DNA of 64,000 nt from Lachnospiraceae bacterium (GTDB lineage Bacteria > Bacillota > Clostridia > Lachnospirales > Lachnospiraceae), in contig JAFUPV010000024.1 in NCBI GenBank assembly GCA_017472605.1, positions 20,372 through 84,371 on the forward strand. The letters are read 5' to 3'. The position numbers and the translations under genes are program-made. Below the pieces are notes generated by a model. It searched no databases, was not told the DNA's origin, and was given only the letters and a program-made list of their open reading frames with translations. This document shows, in pieces, positions 16,465 to 25,195 of the stretch; the stretch's first letter is position 1, and every line of letters starts with the position of its first letter.

Positions 16465-18786
16465 ATGATCACAATTCGATTTGATAAGCTGTACAGCATA
16501 GACCGGATCGCAGAGCCCTGTTCGGTTTCCATTCCGCTTGCTGCGGGCAGACTGTATGAGACAGGGAAGGTATGCCTGAAGCAGAACGGAAGGAATCTGC
16601 CGGTGCAGAAAAAAGTGCTGGCCAGCTATCCGGATGGTTCCGTAAAGTATCTGTTTCTGCGGTTTCCTGTGGACATTCCGGCAAACAGGGGAACGGAAGT
16701 GGTCTGCAGTTTTGCAGGAGAAGAAGAGAGACCGTCTCACACGTTTGATGAATGCAGTAAATGCACGTCCGAACTGACTTGTCTGAAGACGGAAAACGGA
16801 TATGAGGTATCCACCGGTGCAGTCCGGTTTACCGTCTGCGATGGAACCGGACATTTGTTTCAGGCGGTGCGGGCTGGGGAAAAGAACTATGACCAGGAGC
16901 AATTTGTCGGACCGATGCTGAAAAAAGGCAAAGACGGCAATTCCTGCGGACTGTTGTATGGAAGCTGGACCGTGGAGGAAGAAGGCCCTGTCGCGGTTGT
17001 GTTATCCAATCAGGGAAGGTTTGCCGAAGAGACGGGAATTCAATGTGAAACGAGAGTGATGGCTTATGTGGGAAAAGCCGCGGTTGACGTAGAGTTTCGT
17101 CTGATCAATGCTTCCGAAGAGGCATTTGGAATCGCGGCCTGGGAATTTTCTGTGGAAGAGCCGTGCCCGAGTGCTGCATGGATAGAAGAAACCGGAATGC
17201 TTCAGGGAGAATGCTGCATGAAAGATTCCAAAACCGAAAAGTCCTGTGATGAAAACAGAAAAATCCGGACCTGCGCAGCCGAATCCAACTATAAGACCGG
17301 ATTCCTCATCAGCGAAGATGGAGAAGCAGTAGAAAAGCAGATTACAGCGGAATTTCTCCTGAACCAGAGCAATGAGCATTTCGGAGAGACGTTTCACGGA
17401 ACCTTCTTTGCGGACCGGACTGCGGATGATGGCGGTGTCTGCGCTACCATATATCAGGCGCATCAGAATTTTCCCAAGGCGGTTCTCGCCCGTACAGATG
17501 GAATTACGGTAAAGCTGATTCCGGAGGGAAGCAGCCCCATTCCGCTGCAGTCCGGCATGGCAATCAGTCAGAAGTTTCAGCTCTATTTTCATGATGCAAA
17601 GGAAGATCTGCAGAGAATCAATCATCAGAGCATTCAGTACCAGATGCCGGACCGACCGGTTCTGGATTGCTCCGTTTATGAAGATTCGGGACTGTTTCCG
17701 GACATTTTTGTTCCTGTGGAACGACAGGATGGCGAGGTGGAAGCAGCGCTGATGGCGGCAGCGGATATTCATACAAGAAGCTATGGCATGATGAACTGGG
17801 GTGATGCGCCGGATCCCAACTACACGGCTCAGGGCCGGGGACAGGGAAGGCAGGTCTGGACCAACAATGAGTATGATTATCCTCATGCCTGCATGCTGCA
17901 GTTTGCGCGTACCGGAATCCGGAGATATCTGGATTACTGCCTGGTATCGGGCACCCATCAGCGGGATGTGGATATCTGTCATTACAGTACCAATGAGCTC
18001 CATGCCGGGGGACAGTGGGAACATACAAAGGGTCATTGTCTGGATGGTGAGATCGTGTGCAGCCATCAATGGGTGGAAGGTCTTCTGGACTGCTATCATA
18101 TGAGCGGCGATGAGCGGTTCTTTGATGCGGCAATTGGAATTGGTGAGAACATCCTGCGCCTGCTGGATACACCAGTTTATCAGAAAGCAGGCGGCCTGAA
18201 CGCAAGAGAAACCGGATGGGCGCTGCGGACGCTGACTGCTCTTTATAAGGAAACCTATGAGGAACGCTGGACCGCGAAATCGGACTGGATCGTGGGACAG
18301 TTCGTTCAGTGGAGTGAAATTTACGGAGGCTGGCTGGCTCCATATACCGATAACACAATGATTCGTGTGCCTTTTATGATTTCCGTGGCTGTCGGAAGCC
18401 TGATGCGTCACTATCGGGAATTTCCGCAGGAGAGAATCAGAAACATGATTCTTCACGCAGTGGATGATATGATCGAACACTGTTACATGAGAAACGGCTA
18501 TTTTGTTTATAAGGAGCTGCCCAGTCTTTCAAGAGTCGGCAATAATCCGCTTGTTCTGGAGGCACTTGCCATTGCCTTCGAGCTGACTGGTGACAGACGC
18601 TATTTATCCTATGGAAAGAAGACCTTTGAAGCTGCCATCGCGGGATGTGCGGGCAGCTATGGCGCAAATAAGCGGATTGTGGAAGATGCGGTTCTGGCAG
18701 GAAATACCGGAACCAAGCACTTTGCGCAGATGTTTCTGCCGGTGGTGACTTATTATAAGGCGCTGACGGATGGATTTGCAGAATGA
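16465..18786 (+). CDS. YetA/PcRGLX-like protein (exo-rhamnogalacturonan lyase family relative)
   Basis: 773 residues, no signal peptide. The N-terminal about 85 residues (SVSIPLAAGRLYETG, LPVQKKVLASYPDGSVKYLFL) match the RIFT-barrel start of the YetA/PcRGLX group. A beta-rich central part follows, then an alpha-toroid from about residue 425 with DIHTRSYGMMNWGDAP, NNEYDYPHA and HYSTNELHAGGQWEHTKGHC. Known members cleave or process rhamnogalacturonan-derived chains. Substrate here is an inference from family only. A strong GGGAGGGGAG site precedes the ATG. It stands alone, 36 bp after the Nudix gene. Confidence 0.65.
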   Translation: MITIRFDKLYSIDRIAEPCSVSIPLAAGRLYETGKVCLKQNGRNLPVQKKVLASYPDGSVKYLFLRFPVDIPANRGTEVVCSFAGEEERPSHTFDECSKCTSELTCLKTENGYEVSTGAVRFTVCDGTGHLFQAVRAGEKNYDQEQFVGPMLKKGKDGNSCGLLYGSWTVEEEGPVAVVLSNQGRFAEETGIQCETRVMAYVGKAAVDVEFRLINASEEAFGIAAWEFSVEEPCPSAAWIEETGMLQGECCMKDSKTEKSCDENRKIRTCAAESNYKTGFLISEDGEAVEKQITAEFLLNQSNEHFGETFHGTFFADRTADDGGVCATIYQAHQNFPKAVLARTDGITVKLIPEGSSPIPLQSGMAISQKFQLYFHDAKEDLQRINHQSIQYQMPDRPVLDCSVYEDSGLFPDIFVPVERQDGEVEAALMAAADIHTRSYGMMNWGDAPDPNYTAQGRGQGRQVWTNNEYDYPHACMLQFARTGIRRYLDYCLVSGTHQRDVDICHYSTNELHAGGQWEHTKGHCLDGEIVCSHQWVEGLLDCYHMSGDERFFDAAIGIGENILRLLDTPVYQKAGGLNARETGWALRTLTALYKETYEERWTAKSDWIVGQFVQWSEIYGGWLAPYTDNTMIRVPFMISVAVGSLMRHYREFPQERIRNMILHAVDDMIEHCYMRNGYFVYKELPSLSRVGNNPLVLEALAIAFELTGDRRYLSYGKKTFEAAIAGCAGSYGANKRIVEDAVLAGNTGTKHFAQMFLPVVTYYKALTDGFAE

Positions 18787-18934
18787 GTGTTTGTGAGGAT
18801 AGGACAAAAGAGGCAGATACAGAAAAACTGCACCGGCGATATTGTGGATTGGATTTCCCGGATATCGTCGGTGCAGATGGCATCATACATCATTGTATGT
18901 ACTGGTGAAGGACTGCAGCAGAACAAATTCGGCA

Positions 18935-19049
18935 GAATTGCAGCAGAGGAAAAAGCTCCGGCAGGAACGCTTCGGCGGAATTGCAGCAGAGGCAAAAGCT
19001 CCGGCAGGAACGCTTCGGCGGAATTGCAGCAGAGAAAAACGCTTCGGCG
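18935..19049 (+). repeat. 43-bp tandem repeat in an intergenic stretch
   Basis: Units start at 18935, 18978 and 19021; the first two are complete with one difference, and the third lacks 14 bp before a fourth GAATTG at 19050. The unit contains GCTCCGGCAGGAACGCTTCG. The period is not a multiple of three, and the 313-bp gap 18787-19099 that holds it has no convincing gene. Confidence 0.9.
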
Positions 19050-19099
19050 GAATTGCTGCAGCAGAATCGTTCCGGCAGAATCAGTCCGGTGCAACGGTC

Positions 19100-20137
19100 T
19101 CAGTGAAATGGATTCAAATCTGTCTTCTCATCAATGGAGCAGAGGAACTCTGCCAGCAGTTTGATGGAATTCTCAATGTCATCCAGATGGCAGACTTCGC
19201 TTGGTGAGTGCATGTAGCGAAGCGGCAGGGACACAAGTGCGGTGACAACGCCTTCTCCGGTGAAGTGGATCTTATCCGCATCGGTACAGGTATCGCCCAT
19301 GTAGGCTTCAACCTGATAGGGGATGTTATTTGCGTTTGCGCGTGACTTCAGCAGATCGATTACTTTACGGTTGGTAATGGAACCGTGACAGATGACAGGA
19401 CCTTTGCCCAGCGTTACCGTTCCGGAATCTTTGGAGTCAACACCTGGGTAGTCACTGGCAAAAGTTACATCGACAGCGATTGCGGCATCCGGCTTAATGG
19501 CGCTGGCAGCCCAGTAGGCACCGCGCATGGTCGTCTCTTCACCCACCGTGGTGGCAGCGTAAACACCAATCCTGCAGCCCATTTCCTTTGCAAGCTTCAG
19601 CGCTTCCAGAATGATGAAGGCGCAGCCGCGGTCATCAACAGCGCGTGCGGCCAGATAGCCGTTGAGCATTTCCTGATGATAGGTATTCTGGTGGATCGGA
19701 TCTCCGGGCTGCACATATTTTTTTGCGTCCTCCGCATCCTTTGCGCCGATATCGATGTACAGATCGCCAACCGTCAGCTTTTCTTTGTCCATGCCCTTGT
19801 TATTGATTACCGTTCCGTAGACAGTTCCGCCGTATCCGTGGATTACGACCTGATGACCAGGGTAGGTGTGGGGACGAATTCCACCGGCTCTGCCCACCCG
19901 GATCAGACCATCGTCCTGAATATGGGTGACGATCATGCCGATTTCGTCGATGTGGGCGGCAAGCATGACCTTAAAAGGTGCATCCGGATTCAGAATGCTG
20001 ATCACGTTGCCGGTATAATCGGTGCGGATCTCATCGCAGTATGGTGTCATTTCAGCAATTACTTTTTTCTGCAGGTCAATCTCATGGCCGGAAACGGACA
20101 TGTTGTCCAGCAGGGTATACAGAAATTTTTTGTTCAT
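19100..20137 (-). CDS. M42 family metallopeptidase (aminopeptidase/cellulase M type)
   Basis: 345 residues. Zinc-site motifs of the family are all visible: MLAAHIDEIGM, LAARAVDDRGCAF, VGEETTMRGA, AIAVDVTFASDYPG and the late YMHSPSEV histidine. These dodecameric TET-like enzymes trim peptides from the N-terminus in the cytoplasm. AGGAAACC precedes the ATG leftward. The gene is convergent with the repeat-bearing gap after the YetA-like gene. Confidence 0.93.
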   Translation of the reverse strand: MNKKFLYTLLDNMSVSGHEIDLQKKVIAEMTPYCDEIRTDYTGNVISILNPDAPFKVMLAAHIDEIGMIVTHIQDDGLIRVGRAGGIRPHTYPGHQVVIHGYGGTVYGTVINNKGMDKEKLTVGDLYIDIGAKDAEDAKKYVQPGDPIHQNTYHQEMLNGYLAARAVDDRGCAFIILEALKLAKEMGCRIGVYAATTVGEETTMRGAYWAASAIKPDAAIAVDVTFASDYPGVDSKDSGTVTLGKGPVICHGSITNRKVIDLLKSRANANNIPYQVEAYMGDTCTDADKIHFTGEGVVTALVSLPLRYMHSPSEVCHLDDIENSIKLLAEFLCSIDEKTDLNPFH

Positions 20138-20406
20138 GAAAGGTTTCCTCGTTTCGGTAAGTTATAAGTGTTCCCGCAGCAGGCAAAAGGTCTGTTTCGC
20201 TGGTCTGATTGAACGGATAAAAGTACAAGAACATTTTTTAATCAAACAGCGTTGGTGATTGTCGCCGGGGACTTTCATTATATCCTGCCAGGAAAGGAGA
20301 TGTCAAGCTGACTTGACGGTTCTTCAGAGGTTTCCTGGCGGTTGGCGGACGGCGCAGGTCCGCTGTGTTATTGGTTGATCAAGAGTTCATGGGGAGGAGA
20401 AAACAA

Positions 20407-20874
20407 ATGAAACGGGTATTGCTAAAATCAGTCTATGATGCATTTGATTATGTAATGGAACATTATTATCCGCTTGGAATGCAGGATGCGGCGGCCAGGA
20501 ACGATACCTACGCCGTGATTTCCATTCAGGATACCCATACGGATGGGTTCGGCTTTGTGTTTTCGAAGAACCAGTTCTGCAAAGACGTGCTGACACTATA
20601 TTTTGATGATATCACGGATGAAGTGGATGGTGCGGTTCTGTTTTCGGATGAACAGGCGAAACAGATTATTGAATTCGTTGCTGCCAATAAGAGCGTGGAA
20701 ACGCTGCTGGTACATTGTTATGGGGGACAGTCACGTTCCAGGGCGGTTGCCGCCTTTGTGGTAAAGATGCTTGGAGGCGATGATTCCAGATACTGGAAGG
20801 ACGGAAATCCCAATGAATATGTGTATGATGTTCTTGAAATGGTCTGGCTTCAGAAGCTGTTAATAATGCATTGA
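20407..20874 (+). CDS. Dual-specificity/tyrosine-phosphatase-like protein
   Basis: 155 residues from ATG 20407, which follows GGGGAGGAG; an earlier in-frame start has no site. The P-loop signature HCYGGQSRSR (Cys104, Arg110, CX5R) is complete, and DDITDEVDG lies where the general-acid loop is expected. This fits a cytoplasmic phosphatase of the dual-specificity fold. The last codons run directly into a truncated gene in another frame, so the C-terminus (LQKLLIMH) may not be original. Confidence 0.75.
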   Translation: MKRVLLKSVYDAFDYVMEHYYPLGMQDAAARNDTYAVISIQDTHTDGFGFVFSKNQFCKDVLTLYFDDITDEVDGAVLFSDEQAKQIIEFVAANKSVETLLVHCYGGQSRSRAVAAFVVKMLGGDDSRYWKDGNPNEYVYDVLEMVWLQKLLIMH

Positions 20875-21428
20875 TTCATTGTAACTGGGCTGACAATGTA
20901 CCTGTGCAGATTCGGATTGAGGAAGATCTGATGTATATCAGTAACTGCAGCATGCTTCCTTTTGGATGGACCGCGGAAACGTTATTGGGATCTCATACAT
21001 CAAAGCCATACAATCCGGATATTGCACGCGTGTTTTACCGTGCCGGATATATTGAAAGCTGGGGACGGGGAATTCAGAAAATTCGAGACGCATGTAAAAC
21101 GCTGGGAGCCGCTGAGCCGGAATATATGGTACATGGAGAGGATATTATGGTAAAGTTCCGAGCGCTGCAAAGCGCAAAGGTGACTGATATGAAAACGGCA
21201 AACCGCCAAAGTGGCGGGTTAAATGGTGCATATGAAGTGAGAATACTGGAAGTGATTGAAAAGAATCGATTTGTAACACAAAGTGAAATTGCGGAAGTAA
21301 CAGGAATTTCGCTTCGAACTGTACAAAGAGTGGTAAAATTACTGCGTGAAAATGGAAAGATAGAACGCAAAGGTGCAAAGAGAAACGGATATTGGGAGAT
21401 TATTGAGAATCGAAATAGAGGAGAATGA
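20853..21428 (+). pseudogene. 5'-truncated gene: ATP-binding RecG-like/AlbA_2-type transcriptional regulator
   Basis: The frame opens inside the phosphatase gene, and recognisable homology begins at EAVNNALIHCNW (20853), the N-box of the GHKL-like ATPase module. It continues through FYRAGYIESWGRGIQKIRDAC to a C-terminal winged helix (QSEIAEVTGISLRTVQRVVKLLRENGKI). The N-terminal AlbA_2 DNA-binding part and half of the ATPase domain are missing. No ribosome binding site is present. I infer a deletion that joined the phosphatase end to the middle of this gene. Confidence 0.75.
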
Positions 21429-21457
21429 GAATTAAAAAGAATAAATGTTCGAATCTA

Positions 21458-21486
21458 TTGACTTGTCAGAGAAAATATGCTATACT
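21458..21486 (+). promoter_or_regulatory. Promoter of the DUF1576 transcript
   Basis: TTGACT at 21458-21463 and TATACT at 21481-21486 with a 17-bp spacer. It gives a leader of about 187 nt before the DUF1576 start codon. Confidence 0.85.
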
Positions 21487-21529
21487 GGCAACAGCATTTG
21501 ATACGAAAGAAAAAGGATACGAAAAGATG

Positions 21530-21573
21530 AATGGACGGTGAATAGAAACAGCGAATTCACCGCCCATTTTCTA
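21530..21573 (+). terminator. Terminator-like hairpin early in the DUF1576 leader
   Basis: A 14-bp stem with one mismatch (21530-21543 with 21555-21568) is followed by TTTTCT. Flanking ATACGA (about 21518) and TCGTAT (about 21577) can extend it. It lies about 40 nt after the predicted start site, so most transcripts could end here unless something prevents it. Confidence 0.65.
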
Positions 21574-21590
21574 AAATCGTATAAGAACAA

Positions 21591-21660
21591 CAGGCGCTGA
21601 AGCGAACCGCCGCAGGCGGAAAACGGCTCAGGCAGGGTGCGAATCCTGTTTGGCAACGGA
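21591..21660 (+). promoter_or_regulatory. G+C-rich structured leader before DUF1576, class unknown
   Basis: The stretch holds CGCT-GAA-AGCG, CCGCC-GCA-GGCGG and CAGG-GTGCGAAT-CCTG hairpins one after another, ending just before AGAAGGAAGGTGG, the ribosome binding site. It is unlike the surrounding AT-rich leader. I could not match it to a riboswitch class I know. It could be a cis-regulatory RNA or simply a second half of the attenuator. Confidence 0.4.
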
Positions 21661-21679
21661 GACAGAAGGAAGGTGGATT

Positions 21680-22969
21680 ATGAGCGAAAAACTGCGTAAA
21701 AAGATAGAAGGGAAGGAACTGAAGGCATTTGCCTGGTTTTCAGCAGCTCTGCTGATTGTGTCCGCGTTTTTCCTTGCTTCCCCATCGGAAATCCTGGAAG
21801 GAATGAAGCAGATTGTGCTGTCAAAGGATGCGCTGATTACCGATTATTTTAAACTGGCCGGTCACGGAGCCGCTTTTTTTAATGCCGGTCTTGTTCTGAT
21901 CATTGGAATCCTTCTGGTGCAGGCAGTCAAGCTGCCGTTCACCGGAATTACGATGGCCGCTCTGTTTATTGATGTCTGTTACGGATTCTGGGGAAAAAAT
22001 CCGGTGAACATGCTGCCGATTCTGAGCGGCGTTTTTCTGTATTCGAGAATTCATAAGACTCACATGAGCCGATATCTCTATACGGCGCTGTTTGGAGTCT
22101 GTCTGGGACCGATCGTGACAGAAATGATGTATATTCTGCCGTTTTCCGGCTTCGCAAATCTGGCGGCGACGGCAGCAATCGGAATTCTGATCGGCCTGAT
22201 GCTTCCGCCGCTTTCTGCCCACACCGCTTCCATGCACATGGGCTATAACCTGTTTAATGTCGGCTTCTCCGCAGGAATCCTGGCTTTTGGAATTGTCTGT
22301 GTCATGCGCTCCTTTGCGCTGGAGGTCGCCCCTGTGTTCATCTGGCAGGAAGGGATTCATCCGGGAATTACAGTCGGTGTGTATCTGTATTTTATCCTGG
22401 CGTTTCTCTACGGTCTCTGGCTGAAGAAGGGCGATATCCGTGCATTCTGGAACATCACGAGACATCCCGGCCGTGCTGTTGCCGATTTTGTGATCATGGA
22501 CGGTCCCGGTGCGACGCTGATGAACATGAGTGCTGTTGGAATCATCGGGGAAACCTATATCCTGCTGATTGGCGGTGATCTTTCCGGCCCGGTGCAGGGC
22601 GCTGTTTTCATGGCTTTCGGCTTTGCAGCCTTTGGTGCCCATGTGAAAAATTACATACCGGTACTTCTTGGTGTCTTTCTGTCCACGTTTATTACACAGT
22701 ATACACCGGTGACTGCCGGTATTCAGATTGCTGCCCTGTTTGCCGTGGGTCTTGCTCCCATTGCCGGTCAGTTCGGTCCCTTCTGCGGGATCATCGCCGG
22801 TTTTCTGCACGCCGCGATTGTGATGTATACCAGTCAGATGTATGGCGGTTTGAATTTGTACAACAACGGATTCAGTGCCGGATGGGTAGCGATTCTTCTC
22901 GTTCCCATGATTGAAAGCTTCATGCAGCGGTTTAAAATGCGAAGAAGAAAAAAAGAGGTGAAAAAATGA
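21680..22969 (+). CDS. DUF1576 multi-pass membrane protein
   Basis: 429 residues from ATG 21680, after AGAAGGAAGGTGG. About 11-12 hydrophobic helices, with repeated short motifs in both halves: HTASMHMGYNLFNVGFSAG and MYGGLNLYNNGFSAGW, plus GHGAAFFNAGLV. The repeated Asn-x-GFSAG motif suggests two structural repeats, as in a transporter. No activity is established for this family. It overlaps the next gene by 4 bp (ATGA), so the two are translationally coupled. Confidence 0.8.
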   Translation: MSEKLRKKIEGKELKAFAWFSAALLIVSAFFLASPSEILEGMKQIVLSKDALITDYFKLAGHGAAFFNAGLVLIIGILLVQAVKLPFTGITMAALFIDVCYGFWGKNPVNMLPILSGVFLYSRIHKTHMSRYLYTALFGVCLGPIVTEMMYILPFSGFANLAATAAIGILIGLMLPPLSAHTASMHMGYNLFNVGFSAGILAFGIVCVMRSFALEVAPVFIWQEGIHPGITVGVYLYFILAFLYGLWLKKGDIRAFWNITRHPGRAVADFVIMDGPGATLMNMSAVGIIGETYILLIGGDLSGPVQGAVFMAFGFAAFGAHVKNYIPVLLGVFLSTFITQYTPVTAGIQIAALFAVGLAPIAGQFGPFCGIIAGFLHAAIVMYTSQMYGGLNLYNNGFSAGWVAILLVPMIESFMQRFKMRRRKKEVKK

Positions 22970-23322
22970 TACATGAAGAGAAAAAAGTAGCAAAGATTGT
23001 TGAAGAACTGACCATGTTCTTTTTTTCCATCGGAGCAACCGAAATGGAATCTTCCATCAAAAGGGAGGGCAGTCTGGACATCATTCATTTCAAGTCCAAC
23101 TACAACCCTTACTACAGAAGCAATCTTCACTACCTGGAGAAATATCTCAACGAGCCAAGAAATGAGGGACTGGAGGATATCTACTGGGAACTGGCCGGAT
23201 CTGGTGAGCCGGGCGAATCCAGCCAGCTGCTTCTGATTGGGCTGATGATTGATCGGGCACAGATACAGATTGGGGAATCACAGGTAGAACTGCGTCTGTT
23301 CAAAGAAATGAGAGCCGAATAG
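22966..23322 (+). CDS. Conserved small cytoplasmic protein coupled to DUF1576
   Basis: 118 residues, no membrane segment. It overlaps the DUF1576 gene by ATGA. Features: an N-terminal helix (EKKVAKIVEELTMFFFSIGA), two strands around DIIHFKSNYNP, a central YLEKYLNEPRNEGLEDIYWEL helix, and a C-terminal amphipathic strand. I do not recognise the family. The coupling suggests a regulatory or accessory subunit of the membrane protein. Confidence 0.75.
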   Translation: MIHEEKKVAKIVEELTMFFFSIGATEMESSIKREGSLDIIHFKSNYNPYYRSNLHYLEKYLNEPRNEGLEDIYWELAGSGEPGESSQLLLIGLMIDRAQIQIGESQVELRLFKEMRAE

Positions 23323-23439
23323 TGGAAGCAGAGCTCTGTTTTTCCAGTCAGATGGAAACTTGTGTGGGGCATTGCGGGGGAAAATTAAAAATCCATAAAA
23401 AAGAATGTGCAAATCGAAAAAATCTATAAAAAAGTGCCA

Positions 23440-23468
23440 TTGCATTTACAAGGGCGCAGGAGTATACT
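23440..23468 (+). promoter_or_regulatory. Promoter of the antiporter gene
   Basis: TTGCAT at 23440-23445, 17-bp spacer, TATACT at 23463-23468; 45 bp before the start codon. Confidence 0.8.
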
Positions 23469-23513
23469 AGGCATTGTGTTTTAGTATAATGAAAGAAGAG
23501 AGAGTGAGACATC

Positions 23514-24818
23514 ATGAGCACATTACTATCTGTATCCATCGCCCTGCTGACCGGTCTGATCATGACGAGAATTTTCAAACCGCTGAAGCTGCCGTCTGTA
23601 ACGGCTTATCTGATTGCCGGAGTTTTGATTGGCTGCTATGGTATCGGAGCACTGGGAATTGAAGGCCTTGGCTTCAATTCGATGGATGATTTACATCAAT
23701 TAACTGCGATTTCCGACATTGCGCTTGGATTTATTGCGTTTTCCATTGGTAACGAATTCCGTCTGGATGATCTGAAGCAGACCGGAAAGCAGGCTGCTGT
23801 CATCGGTGTTTTTCAGGCGCTGGCTGCAACACTTCTTGTTGACCTGGCTCTGGTAGGACTTCATTTCCTGATGCCGGATAAGATTTCTGTTGCACAGGCA
23901 ATTACCCTTGGTGCAATTGCAACAGCAACGGCTCCTGCTGCAACGCTGATGGTTGTACGTCAGTACAAGGCAAAGGGACCGCTGACGAATCTGCTTCTCC
24001 CCATCGTAGCGCTGGATGACGCGGTTGGTCTGATCGTGTTTGCCGTTTCCTTCGGTATTGCAAAAACGCTGGTGAGCGGAACGGTTGACCTGATTTCCAT
24101 TATCGTAAATCCGCTTCTGGAAATTGTATGTTCCCTTGCGCTTGGTTCAATTATGGGATGGCTTCTGACTCAGCTGGAGAAGCTGTTCAACTCCAACACA
24201 AATCGTCTGAACATGACCATTGCCTTTGTGTTCCTTACCGTATCCCTTTCTATGCTGAAGTTTGAGATTGGTCCGGTACACATTGGATTTTCTTCCCTGC
24301 TTGTATGTATGATGCTGGGAACTGTGTTCTGCAACATCTGTCCGCTGTCTCACGATCTGATGGGAGCCACCGACAAGTGGACATCACCGCTGTTTGCGCT
24401 GTTCTTTGTCATCAGTGGAGCGGAGCTGGAGCTGAATGTGTTTGCCGATATCGCAATCGTAGGAATCGGCATTGTGTACATTATCTTCCGCTGTCTTGGT
24501 AAATATTTTGGCGCGCTGTTCAGCGCAAAGGCAACCAACTGTGCACCGCAGATCTGTAAATACCTGGGAATCACCCTGTTTCCTCAGGCTGGAGTAGCGC
24601 TTGGCATGTGCGCAACCGCAATGCAGCTGGGAGCGGATGGAAACCTGATCCGGAACATCACCCTGTTTGCTGTTCTTGTTTACGAGATCGTCGGACCGAT
24701 GATGACCAAGATGGCTCTGACTGCAGCCGGAGATATTCATCCGATGCCGGAGCATGTTAAGAATCGTCGTGAGACCAAGCTGAAAGAAGCGAACGAGATG
24801 AGAGCAAACAGAAAGTAA
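23514..24818 (+). CDS. CPA2-family cation/proton antiporter
   Basis: 434 residues, 12 or 13 hydrophobic helices. Motifs of the Kef/NapA branch are visible: PSVTAYLIAGVLIG near the start, SDIALGFIAFSIGNEF, TATAPAATLMVVRQ, and the ion-binding LDDAVGLIVFA with paired aspartates. No C-terminal NAD-binding (TrkA-N) domain is present, so it is of the short form. It exchanges Na+ or K+ for protons across the cytoplasmic membrane. The gene has its own promoter and terminator. Confidence 0.9.
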   Translation: MSTLLSVSIALLTGLIMTRIFKPLKLPSVTAYLIAGVLIGCYGIGALGIEGLGFNSMDDLHQLTAISDIALGFIAFSIGNEFRLDDLKQTGKQAAVIGVFQALAATLLVDLALVGLHFLMPDKISVAQAITLGAIATATAPAATLMVVRQYKAKGPLTNLLLPIVALDDAVGLIVFAVSFGIAKTLVSGTVDLISIIVNPLLEIVCSLALGSIMGWLLTQLEKLFNSNTNRLNMTIAFVFLTVSLSMLKFEIGPVHIGFSSLLVCMMLGTVFCNICPLSHDLMGATDKWTSPLFALFFVISGAELELNVFADIAIVGIGIVYIIFRCLGKYFGALFSAKATNCAPQICKYLGITLFPQAGVALGMCATAMQLGADGNLIRNITLFAVLVYEIVGPMMTKMALTAAGDIHPMPEHVKNRRETKLKEANEMRANRK

Positions 24819-24852
24819 TCAATCGTTCCTAAATTAATATCAAAGAATTATG

Positions 24853-24890
24853 ACGCCGCTTTTGGGGAGAATCTCCAAGGCGGCGTTTTG
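24853..24890 (+). terminator. Terminator after the antiporter gene
   Basis: A stem ACGCCGC (24853-24859) with GCGGCGT (24880-24886), extended inward by TTGG/CCAA pairs around GGAGAATCTCC, and TTTTG after it. Confidence 0.85.
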
Positions 24891-24891
24891 C

Positions 24892-24981
24892 TGTGTATAC
24901 ATCCAAGCGAGCAAGCCAGCGACACGTTCGGTCGGATTGTTTCTGCATCCAGGTGAACGTGCCAGTGTCATGTGCAATGAA
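24892..24981 (+). repeat. Two degenerate copies of a 45-bp intergenic repeat
   Basis: Units start at 24892 and 24937. Shared core: TGCATCCAGGTGAACGTGCC, then a GTGACATGT-like end. The same unit, with the same 45-bp spacing, occurs at 32776-32865 (two copies) and 38661-38795 (three copies). All lie directly after a terminator hairpin. Confidence 0.7.
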
Positions 24982-25029
24982 ATAAATGATCCTGACTTTG
25001 AGAAAAAAGGAAAAAGAGACATAAAAACA

Positions 25030-25058
25030 TTGAAAATCAAATAGTTATAGTATATAAT
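25030..25058 (+). promoter_or_regulatory. Promoter of the amidase gene
   Basis: TTGAAA at 25030-25035, 17-bp spacer, TATAAT at 25053-25058. It gives a leader of about 130 nt before ATG 25196. Confidence 0.85.
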
Positions 25059-25195
25059 AATCGGGCGCGGATGGAATAGAATGGAAAATCTGGCTGATAT
25101 AGAAACTTTGATGCGAATAAATAAAAGCGGATGAAATCTCCATACAGATAAATCCACGCAGAAATTTGGACAAAAGGATGAAAAGGGGAAACACG

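Noticed and set aside
17002-18480. A 492-codon lower-strand frame
   Set aside because: Antisense to the YetA-like gene; rich in His, Ile and Arg, as expected of reversed coding sequence.
18787-19207. Two overlapping rightward frames of about 120 codons after the YetA-like gene
   Set aside because: They read through the 43-bp repeat, whose period shifts the frame, and run into the antisense of the M42 peptidase gene.
21626-21655. A tRNA-like T-arm (GGTGCGAATCC)
   Set aside because: Only a 4-bp stem with an 8-nt loop; no acceptor, D or anticodon stem can be drawn around it.
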